Shown: positions 7,526 to 13,750 of the stretch, in pieces
Numbering within the stretch: position 1 is the stretch's first letter
Layout of the letters: each line of letters starts with the position of its first letter
Virus record (IMG/VR): IMGVR_UViG_3300032326_001704
Location: 1 to 27,041 of that record
Source of the DNA: a virus
Reading direction: 5' to 3' (one strand)
Length of the DNA: 27,041 nt
Translations under genes and position numbers: made by a program
Notes under the pieces: model-generated
Databases searched by the model: none
Told to the model about the DNA's origin: nothing
The model's input: only the letters and a program-made list of their open reading frames with translations

Positions 7526-8371
7526 ATGCCCCAAACTGTGAACCCGCTGAAACAATTTTTTAGACAACCTGCAATCTATTTGCGATTGCCCTCACTAGGA
7601 CAATACTGGGATCAAACTGCTATTAGCATGCCCCCCAACAAGGAATTGCCAGTTTATCCCATGACTGCCATTGATGAAATCACATACCGTACACCAGATG
7701 CACTGTTCAACGGACAGGCCGTGGTAAATGTGATTCAAAGTTGTATTCCTGCTATACGTGATGCTTGGAGCATGCCAGGCTGTGATTTGAACGCAATTTT
7801 GGTAGCCATCAGAATCGCCAGCTATGGACATGAACTGGAAATGACCATCAAGTGTCCCAACTGTGAAACTGAAAGTGATTTTGTACTGGATCTTAGAGGG
7901 GTGCTGGACAAGTTATCATGCCCAGACTACAACACTGCAATCCAGCAAGGTGATTTGGAAATTGTATTCACTCCAATCACCTACCAACATCAAAACGAAA
8001 CCAACATCAAACAGTTTGATCAGCAGCGAGTGATTCAACAGATACAGATGTCTGACCAGCTGACCGATGATCAAAAAATTGAGCAACTCAACGAAACTCT
8101 GCAAAAAATTACCAACCTCACGATCGAAACTCTGAAGTACAGCATTGCCAGTATTCGTACTCCACAGAGTCTGGTCACAGAGCCTGAGTTTATTCAAGAG
8201 TTCTTGGTCAATTGTGATCGTAAATTTTTTACAGAAATACGAGATCACATCATTGATCTACGACAGAAGAGTGAAATTGAATCAGTTGGGGTGACTTGTT
8301 CTCACTGTGATCACAAGTGGAACCAAAATCTTACCTTGGACCAAGCTGCTTTTTTCGGGGTCGCCTCCTGA
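7526..8371 (+). CDS. 26: Baseplate hub protein, gp26-like, with four-cysteine zinc ribbon
   Basis: This 281-aa protein resembles the T4 gp26 type of baseplate hub/assembly protein in its N-terminal block (FRQPAIYLRLPSLG followed by a P-P-N-K-E-L-P-V-Y-P-M-T segment, residues ~12-47) and in ITYRTPDALFNGQAVVNVI (~52-70). Two CxxC knuckles, CPNC at Cys110/113 and CSHC at Cys258/261, flank a helical insertion and probably form one zinc ribbon. T4 gp26 is longer-lived in assembly than in structure, so the protein may be either a hub component or an assembly factor. AGGTGAT precedes the ATG. The small following gene starts 27 bases after its stop codon and appears co-transcribed. The family call is good, while the exact role is inferred from T4. 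Confidence 0.75.
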   Translation: MPQTVNPLKQFFRQPAIYLRLPSLGQYWDQTAISMPPNKELPVYPMTAIDEITYRTPDALFNGQAVVNVIQSCIPAIRDAWSMPGCDLNAILVAIRIASYGHELEMTIKCPNCETESDFVLDLRGVLDKLSCPDYNTAIQQGDLEIVFTPITYQHQNETNIKQFDQQRVIQQIQMSDQLTDDQKIEQLNETLQKITNLTIETLKYSIASIRTPQSLVTEPEFIQEFLVNCDRKFFTEIRDHIIDLRQKSEIESVGVTCSHCDHKWNQNLTLDQAAFFGVAS

Positions 8372-8397
8372 CAGCTTCCACGGAGGAGATATCTACC

Positions 8398-8586
8398 ATG
8401 GTAGATCGCATGGATCAGGAGGCCAAAGATATTAGGCAGCAAAGTTTAAAAATGTCCTGGTACATGCGTGGCGGTGCCAGCTACGAAGATGTGTTGCAGA
8501 TGAGCTCTCAAGAACGCGATTTGCTAACCAAACTGATCAAAGAAAATCTCGAAACCACCAAGACAAGCAAATTACCGTTCTTCTAA
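8398..8586 (+). CDS. Small baseplate-operon protein (62 aa)
   Basis: I place the start at 8398, because CGGAGGAGAT lies directly upstream. A longer in-frame start at 8317 would overlap the gp26-like gene by 55 bases and has no such site. The 62-aa product has a charged N-terminus, then MSWYMRGGASYEDVLQMSSQ and ERDLLTKLIKENLETT, ending KTSKLPFF. The pattern of a short protein with a W-Y-M-R-G-G entry, an S-x-x-E-R-D helix and a KLPFF terminus looks conserved. Directly after gp26-like genes, T4-like phages carry small hub or assembly genes (gp51, gp28 neighbourhood). I infer a baseplate-hub assembly role but cannot name the orthologue. Its stop overlaps the next start (TAATG). Confidence 0.7.
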   Translation: MVDRMDQEAKDIRQQSLKMSWYMRGGASYEDVLQMSSQERDLLTKLIKENLETTKTSKLPFF

Positions 8587-9086
8587 TGGAAATTGAACAA
8601 GTACGAGCCGATATAGAATCATGGATTGCGAACTTCTTGGAAGTTCCGCATCCAGCCTTGGGCGGCTTTCCGCCTTGTCCGTTTGCACGTCAAGCTAGAA
8701 TGAAACGCACATTTGAAGTATACCCAGGAACTGACCCTTATTATGATCTCAAAAATCGAGCACGTTGGGGCATGGGCGACCGAGAAGTTATCATCTATGC
8801 TTACGACCCTCAAGAATGGCCTCATGAACTTTTTGCAGCAAGCATTCAGTCTGCCAATACCGAACACTTACTACGAGCTGACATCCTAGCCTTGGAAGAT
8901 CATCCTGACGATGCAGAAATAGTCAACGGTGTGTGCATGAATCAAGGAACTTACGCTCTAGCACTGGTACAAAGTTTGTCCGACCTTAATGCCAAAGCAA
9001 AGCAAATGGCCAGCAAAGGATTTTATCACAACTGGCCTGAAGAGTACTTGCAAGGCCTGTTTCAACACAGACAGGATCCCAGATGA
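8586..9086 (+). CDS. Hypothetical protein with GGFPPCPFA motif
   Basis: This 166-aa protein is of no family I can name. It has a short helical N-terminus, then the striking LGGFPPCPFARQARMKR (residues ~26-42), where a Pro-Pro-Cys-Pro turn precedes a basic helix. A predicted mixed alpha/beta region (EVIIYAYDPQEWPHELFAAS, ~63-82) follows, then a C-terminal aromatic block with GFYHNWPEEYL. It has no signal peptide or membrane segment. It is bracketed by one-base and four-base overlaps with its neighbours, so it is translated with the baseplate gene before it and the acyltransferase-like gene after it. It could be a redox, metal or modification enzyme partner, but this is a guess. The coding call is strong and the function is unknown. 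Confidence 0.75.
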   Translation: MEIEQVRADIESWIANFLEVPHPALGGFPPCPFARQARMKRTFEVYPGTDPYYDLKNRARWGMGDREVIIYAYDPQEWPHELFAASIQSANTEHLLRADILALEDHPDDAEIVNGVCMNQGTYALALVQSLSDLNAKAKQMASKGFYHNWPEEYLQGLFQHRQDPR

Positions 9087-9517
9087 CCTATCAGTTTGCT
9101 AGAATTAATCTTAGCCAGACTGAGTATCAACCCAGCGTGAAATGGGAATACTTGCGCAACCCAGACATTGCCCGGCTAAATCAGATCTACAGAGACTACT
9201 GCAAGTACAAACACTTTGCCAGTGTGATGCCAATATTTGACAGTCGTTATACTGACCCTATGACAGATGTTATAGGATACTACGATCAGGATCGACTAGT
9301 AGCGTTCAGTTTGATCCGACGCTACGACGACGCCAATGCTCTGTGCGATCAATTCGCATGGAACTATCACAACCCCAAGTTGCGTTTGGGAATCGAAACA
9401 CTACAAACAGAGTGTGCTATCTATCGAGAACGTGGATTTCAATATCTATATCTTGAGCAAGCACACCTGTACAAACAAAGCATAGCAGGCTTTGAACTAT
9501 TAGGACCACTGGAGTAA
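9083..9517 (+). CDS. GNAT / arginyl-tRNA-protein transferase C-terminal-like protein
   Basis: This 144-aa protein's second half resembles the acyltransferase domain of arginyl-tRNA-protein transferases (ATE/Bpt) and related GNAT folds. It has IGYYDQDRLVAFSLIRRYDD (residues ~64-83) as the central strands, then LRLGIETLQTE, and RGFQYLYLEQAHLYKQSIAG with a terminal GPLE. ATE proteins have S-L-G followed by a helix, then G-x-x-Y-L-Y-L-G and a final Y-K-A-x-F-x-P-L-E, and the match in order and spacing is good. The N-terminal cysteine-rich domain of ATE is absent. It might transfer an amino acid or acyl group to a protein, or be an inactive relative used structurally. The start overlaps the previous stop (ATGA). 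The resemblance is from memory of the family, not an alignment. Confidence 0.6.
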   Translation: MTYQFARINLSQTEYQPSVKWEYLRNPDIARLNQIYRDYCKYKHFASVMPIFDSRYTDPMTDVIGYYDQDRLVAFSLIRRYDDANALCDQFAWNYHNPKLRLGIETLQTECAIYRERGFQYLYLEQAHLYKQSIAGFELLGPLE

Positions 9518-9519
9518 CC

Positions 9520-9855
9520 ATGGATTTATACACAATTTGGGCAGACAAAGAAGGCGACATATCAGACCTCGACTGGGTCAACGGAATGAAAAGTTTCTTT
9601 GATCATTTGATCGACGAAGGCAAGATGGAGTCGTACAGAATCACTAGATGCAAGATGGGATTCCGTTCAATTGCAGACATGCCAGAATGGATGATCATCA
9701 TGGAGTTCCGTGACATGGGCCAAATGGACTCAGCATTCAAACGAGTTGCACCACTCGAAGGGGAACTCGAAGTCAAACACAAAAGTTTTAATCAATTCGT
9801 CTCGGGCAATATTCAACATGCCCTGTTTAGAGATTGGCCAGATACTAATCTCTAA
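9520..9855 (+). CDS. DUF6614-like small protein
   Basis: This 111-aa protein matches my recollection of the DUF6614 family. That family starts with a short LYxIWAD-type strand, has a helix that ends in an Y-R-I-T-R-x-K-x-G strand, an IIMEFRDMGQMDSAFKRVA segment (residues ~59-77) and a terminal LFRDWPD. The likely fold is a ferredoxin-like dimeric alpha/beta barrel (inference). Cellular members are common in alphaproteobacteria and have no established function. GGAG precedes the ATG by about 7 bases, and the gene begins 2 bases after the previous stop. It closes the rightward operon. Its presence may reflect acquisition from a host, but base usage looks like the neighbours. Confidence 0.6.
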   Translation: MDLYTIWADKEGDISDLDWVNGMKSFFDHLIDEGKMESYRITRCKMGFRSIADMPEWMIIMEFRDMGQMDSAFKRVAPLEGELEVKHKSFNQFVSGNIQHALFRDWPDTNL

Positions 9856-9861
9856 CACTCA

Positions 9862-9880
9862 AGATGTGCTGCGCACATCT
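9862..9880. repeat. 8-bp inverted repeat with TGC loop after the DUF6614-like gene
   Basis: AGATGTGC pairs perfectly with GCACATCT around a three-base loop, seven bases after the stop codon. No T-run follows on the plus strand, so it is more likely an RNA 3'-end stabilising hairpin than a classical terminator. Confidence 0.6.
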
Positions 9881-9958
9881 ATTAACTTCGCTGTCGCTCG
9901 TTAATGTAGTTGACTTCTAAAAGCGAAGCGATTAAGTATTCATGTAGATTAATCTGGT

Positions 9959-9988
9959 CAGACGGAACCGTTTGCATGGTTCCGTCTG
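9959..9988 (+). terminator. Strong 11-bp hairpin, possible terminator or RNA element
   Basis: CAGACGGAACC (9959-9969) pairs perfectly with GGTTCCGTCTG (9978-9988) around an 8-base loop. The following bases TGTCTT hold only a weak T-run, so intrinsic termination is possible but not assured. It is the most stable hairpin in the convergent gap. Confidence 0.5.
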
Positions 9989-10267
9989 TGTCTTCATGTG
10001 AGTATCACCAGCCAAGACTTTGGAAGTAGGTTATTTTTATACACCGTATGCTATTGGGCTCTGACCTTTCCCTACCTACGTCGACATTGCAATTGCTTGC
10101 TACCTTAAACCTCGTTCCTAGTGTTTAAGTTTTCATAGCCGGTGTTCTCGTATGCTAACATTCATACTATATCAATGCGTCGGCCTTATGTTTCTAGCCT
10201 CAAACTCACTTCCGATTTTTCAGGATACTGGGATTTACCCAGGGGAGTGCATCAATATGTCACGTGT

Positions 10268-10291
10268 CCAGGTTTTATTTGCCTGGTTTTT
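10268..10291 (+). terminator. Rho-independent terminator-like hairpin, rightward
   Basis: CCAGG and CCTGG arms enclose a 9-base T-rich loop and are followed immediately by TTTTT. The T-run makes this rightward. On the opposite strand the same hairpin lacks a T-run. It lies over 400 bases after the last rightward gene, so either read-through RNA or a separate small transcript would end here, just before the tail-to-tail leftward operon. Confidence 0.45.
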
Positions 10292-10323
10292 CCACAGCGG
10301 TATTACAAACTGGCCCGCCAACC

Positions 10324-10590
10324 TTAAGTGTTAGAGTTAATATAACCTTTGGGAATCCAGTTCACAAACTTACCGCCACATGTGTTGCAAATCACTTTGC
10401 CTGCATGCGGTCCTGTTGGTTTGTTGACAATTTCCCAGTTATGGTCTTTATGGATGCCTAGATGCTGCCTTAGTTTTGTTCTTTGATTGTGCCATGCTTG
10501 ATCAAATCCAGTTTTTGGGTTGGTCCAATAAGGGTCGTTCAAAAACGCAGTGTCGCTTTTGTTGGTTTTATTGTAGTCAAGTTTTGTCAT
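10324..10590 (-). CDS. Small CxxC/His protein, putative zinc-binding
   Basis: This 88-aa protein has CNTCGGKFVNWIPKG near the C-terminus (Cys68, Cys71) preceded by several histidines (His43, His47, His50, His62), a pattern that could bind one zinc ion. The N-terminal half is polar and contains NDPYWTNPKTGFDQAWHNQR. Small phage proteins with a C-x-x-C-G-G-K-F/H-x-x-W ending are frequent in aquatic T4-like phages, but I know no function for them. It overlaps the GIY-YIG nuclease gene by an ATGA, which suggests stoichiometric co-expression. It is the last gene of the leftward operon. Confidence 0.65.
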   Translation of the reverse strand: MTKLDYNKTNKSDTAFLNDPYWTNPKTGFDQAWHNQRTKLRQHLGIHKDHNWEIVNKPTGPHAGKVICNTCGGKFVNWIPKGYINSNT

Positions 10591-11015
10591 AGTTTACCAA
10601 TGATGTGACTTCCGTGTACCCTAACCTGGATATGCCCGTTGTAATAATCTCGTGATTCTAATACTCGTCTTGAAAATTGTTCTCTTGCTTCAATGTAACT
10701 ACATTCTGATTTGGAGTTGCAATAATAAAGTATTTCTCTGGTGAAGTTTTCGGTGCCTAGTTTGATTACGTCTGCGGTTAATTCTGGGCTTGACCCATAG
10801 TACTCTCTCCAATCTGAGTCGATCTTTGATCGTATCTTCTTCCGCTTCTTTGTGCCGTTTTTTTGCTTTACAGTCTTGTATGTTGTTTTAGAAAATTTTG
10901 CTAATTTTTTGCCTATGTACTTGCGTCCAGTGAGATTATTTGTGATCAAGTAAACAAATCCCACACACTCTTCGGGCAACATCTCAATTGGGGTATCTTG
11001 ATATAGCCATGTCAT
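10587..11015 (-). CDS. GIY-YIG endonuclease
   Basis: This 142-aa protein carries the GIY-YIG nuclease signature: GFVYLITNNLTGRKYIGKK (residues ~19-37) gives the FVY and YIG strands. Supporting residues are a basic linker KKRKKIRSK, DWREYYGSS (~68-76), the likely metal-binding Glu109 in YIEAREQF, and a late YYN (124-126) matching the conserved Asn. It has no separate DNA-binding extension such as those of I-TevI-type intron endonucleases, so it is closer to a compact freestanding nuclease such as T4 endonuclease II (DenA) or Seg enzymes. Possible roles are host DNA degradation, mobile homing, or processing of recombination intermediates next to gp46/gp47. AAGGATAAA lies far upstream (about 17 bases), so its initiation signal is weak. 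Confidence 0.8.
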   Translation of the reverse strand: MTWLYQDTPIEMLPEECVGFVYLITNNLTGRKYIGKKLAKFSKTTYKTVKQKNGTKKRKKIRSKIDSDWREYYGSSPELTADVIKLGTENFTREILYYCNSKSECSYIEAREQFSRRVLESRDYYNGHIQVRVHGSHIIGKL

Positions 11016-11068
11016 GTGTTGTATGCGATTTATCCTTGCTGTATAGTTATCTCTTTCGTTGCCTGTTT

Positions 11069-11371
11069 TTAAATTTTTCGTTTTTCTATTAACAAATCGT
11101 CAGTACACCCGGTGCAACGAGACTTTTTGCAAGTGGTTGGGCTGGTAAAAATATCCCAGTTTGTGAATATATTTCCCAGCAAATCGTTGTTGCACAGAGC
11201 TGAGTACACATTGAAATTTTTATCAACGCTTATCCGCTTGGATCCAGCAGCACAAGCCCATCCCTGCCACTGGTCCAGATTGTTGTTGTGCATCCAGTTT
11301 GCACTGATACGAAACTCTTGCCCATTGTCTAGTGTGACCTTGCAATTGTAATATTGATGATCTTCAAACAT
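11069..11371 (-). CDS. SPASM-like auxiliary iron-sulfur domain, C-terminal half of a split radical SAM enzyme
   Basis: This 100-aa product makes no sense as a lone protein but has the cysteine spacing of a SPASM/twitch auxiliary cluster domain. It has GWACAAG (Cys40), a short strand pair ISVDKNFNVYSALC (Cys60), then TCKKSRCTGC (Cys81, 86, 89). In single-chain enzymes this domain follows the radical SAM barrel in the same polypeptide. Here its ATG overlaps the end of the barrel gene by 8 bases (ATGTTTGA). A stop lies just upstream in its own frame, so it cannot simply be a longer gene read from an earlier start. It is made either by reinitiation, as a separate subunit, or by a +1 shift at GTT-TGA. 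AGGA lies 13 bases upstream of the ATG. Confidence 0.7.
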   Translation of the reverse strand: MFEDHQYYNCKVTLDNGQEFRISANWMHNNNLDQWQGWACAAGSKRISVDKNFNVYSALCNNDLLGNIFTNWDIFTSPTTCKKSRCTGCTDDLLIEKRKI

Positions 11372-11990
11372 TGAGATTTAGTTTTCCTAAAAAAATTGGA
11401 TGTGTCCTAGTCTGAACACTGTAGTCAATTTGGTTGACTGTGTAGCTAATTTCATGCTGATCCAGCAACGCTGTGTAGATCGGAATGCGATCCCGGTTCC
11501 AGTACTCATCCATGACAACCACGTGTATGAATTTTGAGCTGTCAATGGTCTGTTTTAACTTTATGATCATATCAAAAAACTTTTTCTCGTCAATGTGCTC
11601 GGTGTGTACACTAAATGCAATATTGTCAGTCACTTTGAACATCTTGAAGTAGTAGTTGTAGTTGGCGCTACCGTTGGTGGTAATCATAACTTTGAACAGA
11701 TGCTGGTCATAATTTTGTCTAAGCCAAGAAAGAAACGGTAAAAAATATTTGTTGGTTGTGAGTTCACCGCCAGTGAATGCTATTTTATACTGTAAATTGA
11801 GATGTCGAGTCTTGGAAAAAATACTTTCCCAGGCCTGCTGCATGGTTTCAAGGCTGTGAGGCTTGCTGGTGTTGTCGTGCCACTCTGGACTGCAATACAT
11901 GCAGTCGTAGTTACAGCGAATACTCAATTGCCAGTTGATTGAAAAGTATTCTTCAGTTGGTACAACTTGTACAATTTGTGGATCGGTCAT
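11364..11990 (-). CDS. Radical SAM enzyme, barrel domain (third radical SAM gene, split from its SPASM domain)
   Basis: This 208-aa protein has the CxxxCxxC cluster motif as CNYDCMYC (Cys26, 30, 33), which binds the 4Fe-4S cluster that cleaves S-adenosylmethionine, and the SAM-binding FTGGELTTNK (residues ~72-81). An ITTNGSANYN strand follows. The partial TIM barrel ends at about residue 190 with YSVQTRTHPIFLGKL. It is distinct from the two paralogues upstream, which use CNAxCPxC. The downstream overlapping frame supplies the auxiliary cysteines. The gene overlaps gp46 by an ATGA. Radical SAM/SPASM enzymes modify peptides, proteins or small molecules. No precursor peptide is evident nearby, so the substrate is unknown. 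Confidence 0.88.
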   Translation of the reverse strand: MTDPQIVQVVPTEEYFSINWQLSIRCNYDCMYCSPEWHDNTSKPHSLETMQQAWESIFSKTRHLNLQYKIAFTGGELTTNKYFLPFLSWLRQNYDQHLFKVMITTNGSANYNYYFKMFKVTDNIAFSVHTEHIDEKKFFDMIIKLKQTIDSSKFIHVVVMDEYWNRDRIPIYTALLDQHEISYTVNQIDYSVQTRTHPIFLGKLNLNV

Positions 11991-13750
11991 GCTAGATCAA
12001 CATCCGTGTTGTAACTGGTAAAGCCGTTCTCTTTGATCACTTTGAGAATGTTCTCCACACGCCCGGCCAGTTCATCTCTGTGCGATACTAACCAAATACT
12101 CTTGTGACGCTCACGACTCATCTTCTTCAGCAGGGCCAAGGCATTCTCTACGCCTTGTGTGTCCAAGCCGTTGTCGATCAGTTCGTCAATGAACAACAAG
12201 TTGATGGGTGAATACAAACTTTCCCAAACATCACGGAATGCCCAACTCATGCTCAAGATCAGTCTATTGCGTTCACCACGTGATAGATTATCAAAGTCCA
12301 GTTCGCGACCCAATTCTTCAATGCTCACAGTCAAGTCGTTTTGGAACTTCACAGTGTGTGGCAAGCCAATGCGATCCAGGTAGTGTGTGAGTCTTGCATT
12401 CAAGTAACTCAAGTTCTGATCAATGATCTTCTTGCGAACAAAACTATCTTTACTTGTTAGCAGTTTGAGCAAGAAGTCTTGATGTTCTTGCAATCGAGTG
12501 AGTTCATTCAAGGCATCATATGACACAATCTGCAGGGCTTGCCCTTGCATGTCTGAAATTTGTTCTTCATAAGGATCTATGTCTGTGGATCTTGTGATCA
12601 ATTCTTTGCGCAGTGTTTCCACAGTGTTGCGATGATTCAGTGCCTGTTCTAACGAATCGTAAAACACAGTGGGTGCTGTGCCTAATGCGCCAATGTTAGC
12701 AATAGTATCTTCATGCCCTTGGCGCTGTGTATCGTTGGACAACAGTTGTAGTGCTGTTTCTTGCACTAGAGACTGTTTAGCTTGCTTTAGTTCATCTTGT
12801 TTGTCATCATGTAAGTCTTGACCGCACGAGTGACACTTGTGAGCATCCAGTGCTTCAATTTCTGTTTTGAGTTTGTCTAGCAGTTTGTTTAGTTTGACAT
12901 CATCTGAATCAATTTGACGAATGTACCGGTTGGCATCATCTATGGCTTTTTTCTTCACATGAAATGCTTCTAGATCTCTGTGTGCTTGAACTTCAGCGTC
13001 AATATCAATGTGTTCAAGATCAGCAATGGCCTGGCCTAGTTTGCCCACATCTTCATCACGCTTGGCTATCCAAAGACGTTGACGTTTGCGCAGGCTTTCG
13101 ATCTGTTCTTCAATGCGCTTGTTGGCTTCCTGCACAGCACGAATACGGAACTCTTCTGCCTGAATGGCATCTTTGGTTTGTTTGTTGAGTTCTTTGATTG
13201 CGTCAGCACGTTCACTCAGCAAGGTAATGCCCAACAACTGCTCAATGATAGTGCGCTGATCATTGGCCTTTAAACTCAAAAACGGTTCAGTGTAGGTGTT
13301 CAAGGCCAGCACATGTTTGAACATGTCGTGGCTCATGTTCATCACACGCTCGATAGCATCTTGTGTTTCTCGACTGTCGCCCTGCGCTTCGTCTTCGGCG
13401 GCTTTGTGTTCGTTGTTGATGTAAAAACGTAGCACATTGGGCTTGCGTCCACGTTCAATACGATAATCTTGCCCGTTGACAGAGAAGTCCAGGCTGACCA
13501 ACATGTTCTTGCTATTGGTCTTGTTTACTAGATTGTCTTTGCGAATGTTTGAAAGTGCTTGACCATACAAGGCATAACTTAGAGCGTTGATGATTGTGGT
13601 CTTGCCTGTGCCATTGCGCGAGCCGTCACCGCCTAGGTCCAAGTTTTCACCTAGTACTAATGTAAGATCATTTCGGTCAAAGTCAATGCCTTGAGTGGCC
13701 GCACCCACGCTCATGAAATTTTTAACAGTTAAGTTTTTAATTTGTATCAT
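11987..13750 (-). CDS. 46: Recombination nuclease ATPase subunit, gp46-like (SbcC/Rad50 family)
   Basis: This 587-aa protein has an N-terminal Walker A region GENLDLGGDGSRNGTGKTT (residues ~34-52), with a phage-typical insertion before the P-loop. Two coiled-coil arms flank a zinc hook CHSC (Cys306, Cys309). The C-terminal half holds the ABC signature LSRGERNRL (~489-497), Walker B INLLFIDELID (~516-526) and a switch histidine in VSHRDEL. T4 gp46 pairs with gp47 to process DNA ends for recombination-dependent replication and to degrade host DNA. The length matches T4 gp46 (560 aa). In T4 the 47 and 46 genes are adjacent, but here two radical SAM genes separate them. It overlaps both neighbours by ATGA. 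Confidence 0.95.
   Translation of the reverse strand: MIQIKNLTVKNFMSVGAATQGIDFDRNDLTLVLGENLDLGGDGSRNGTGKTTIINALSYALYGQALSNIRKDNLVNKTNSKNMLVSLDFSVNGQDYRIERGRKPNVLRFYINNEHKAAEDEAQGDSRETQDAIERVMNMSHDMFKHVLALNTYTEPFLSLKANDQRTIIEQLLGITLLSERADAIKELNKQTKDAIQAEEFRIRAVQEANKRIEEQIESLRKRQRLWIAKRDEDVGKLGQAIADLEHIDIDAEVQAHRDLEAFHVKKKAIDDANRYIRQIDSDDVKLNKLLDKLKTEIEALDAHKCHSCGQDLHDDKQDELKQAKQSLVQETALQLLSNDTQRQGHEDTIANIGALGTAPTVFYDSLEQALNHRNTVETLRKELITRSTDIDPYEEQISDMQGQALQIVSYDALNELTRLQEHQDFLLKLLTSKDSFVRKKIIDQNLSYLNARLTHYLDRIGLPHTVKFQNDLTVSIEELGRELDFDNLSRGERNRLILSMSWAFRDVWESLYSPINLLFIDELIDNGLDTQGVENALALLKKMSRERHKSIWLVSHRDELAGRVENILKVIKENGFTSYNTDVDLA

Larger units (their letters stand above)
9856..10323. other. 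468-bp non-coding, hairpin-rich gap between convergent operons
   Basis: No convincing gene lies here. The short frames present overlap each other in different phases, lack ribosome binding sites and have compositions unlike the neighbours. The segment contains several perfect hairpins: 9862-9880 (8-bp stem, TGC loop), 9881-9905 (ATTAAC/GTTAAT), 9959-9988 (11-bp stem), 10104-10129 (CTTAAAC/GTTTAAG), 10228-10242 (CTGGG/CCCAG) and 10268-10286 (CCAGG/CCTGG followed by T5). The nonamer CGTATGCTA occurs at 10046-10054 and 10149-10157 or within a base of these. It may hold an untranslated RNA, the long 3' end of the rightward transcript, or a replication or packaging element. I could not match it to a known RNA class. 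Confidence 0.6.

Noticed and set aside
8317-8586. Longer 89-aa version of the small baseplate-operon gene
   Set aside because: The first 27 codons overlap the gp26-like gene and lack a ribosome binding site. The ATG at 8398 follows GGAGGAG.
10000-10323. Group I intron on the minus strand (next to a GIY-YIG gene)
   Set aside because: I looked for P, Q, R and S core elements and found no convincing set. The nuclease is in an operon, and no interrupted gene flanks the segment.
9856-10323. tRNA gene
   Set aside because: No T-loop (GTTCGAATC-like) or cloverleaf could be assembled on either strand.
10142-10461. Short plus-strand open frames (60-65 aa)
   Set aside because: They overlap in different frames, have no ribosome binding sites, and one runs into the antisense of the CxxC gene.
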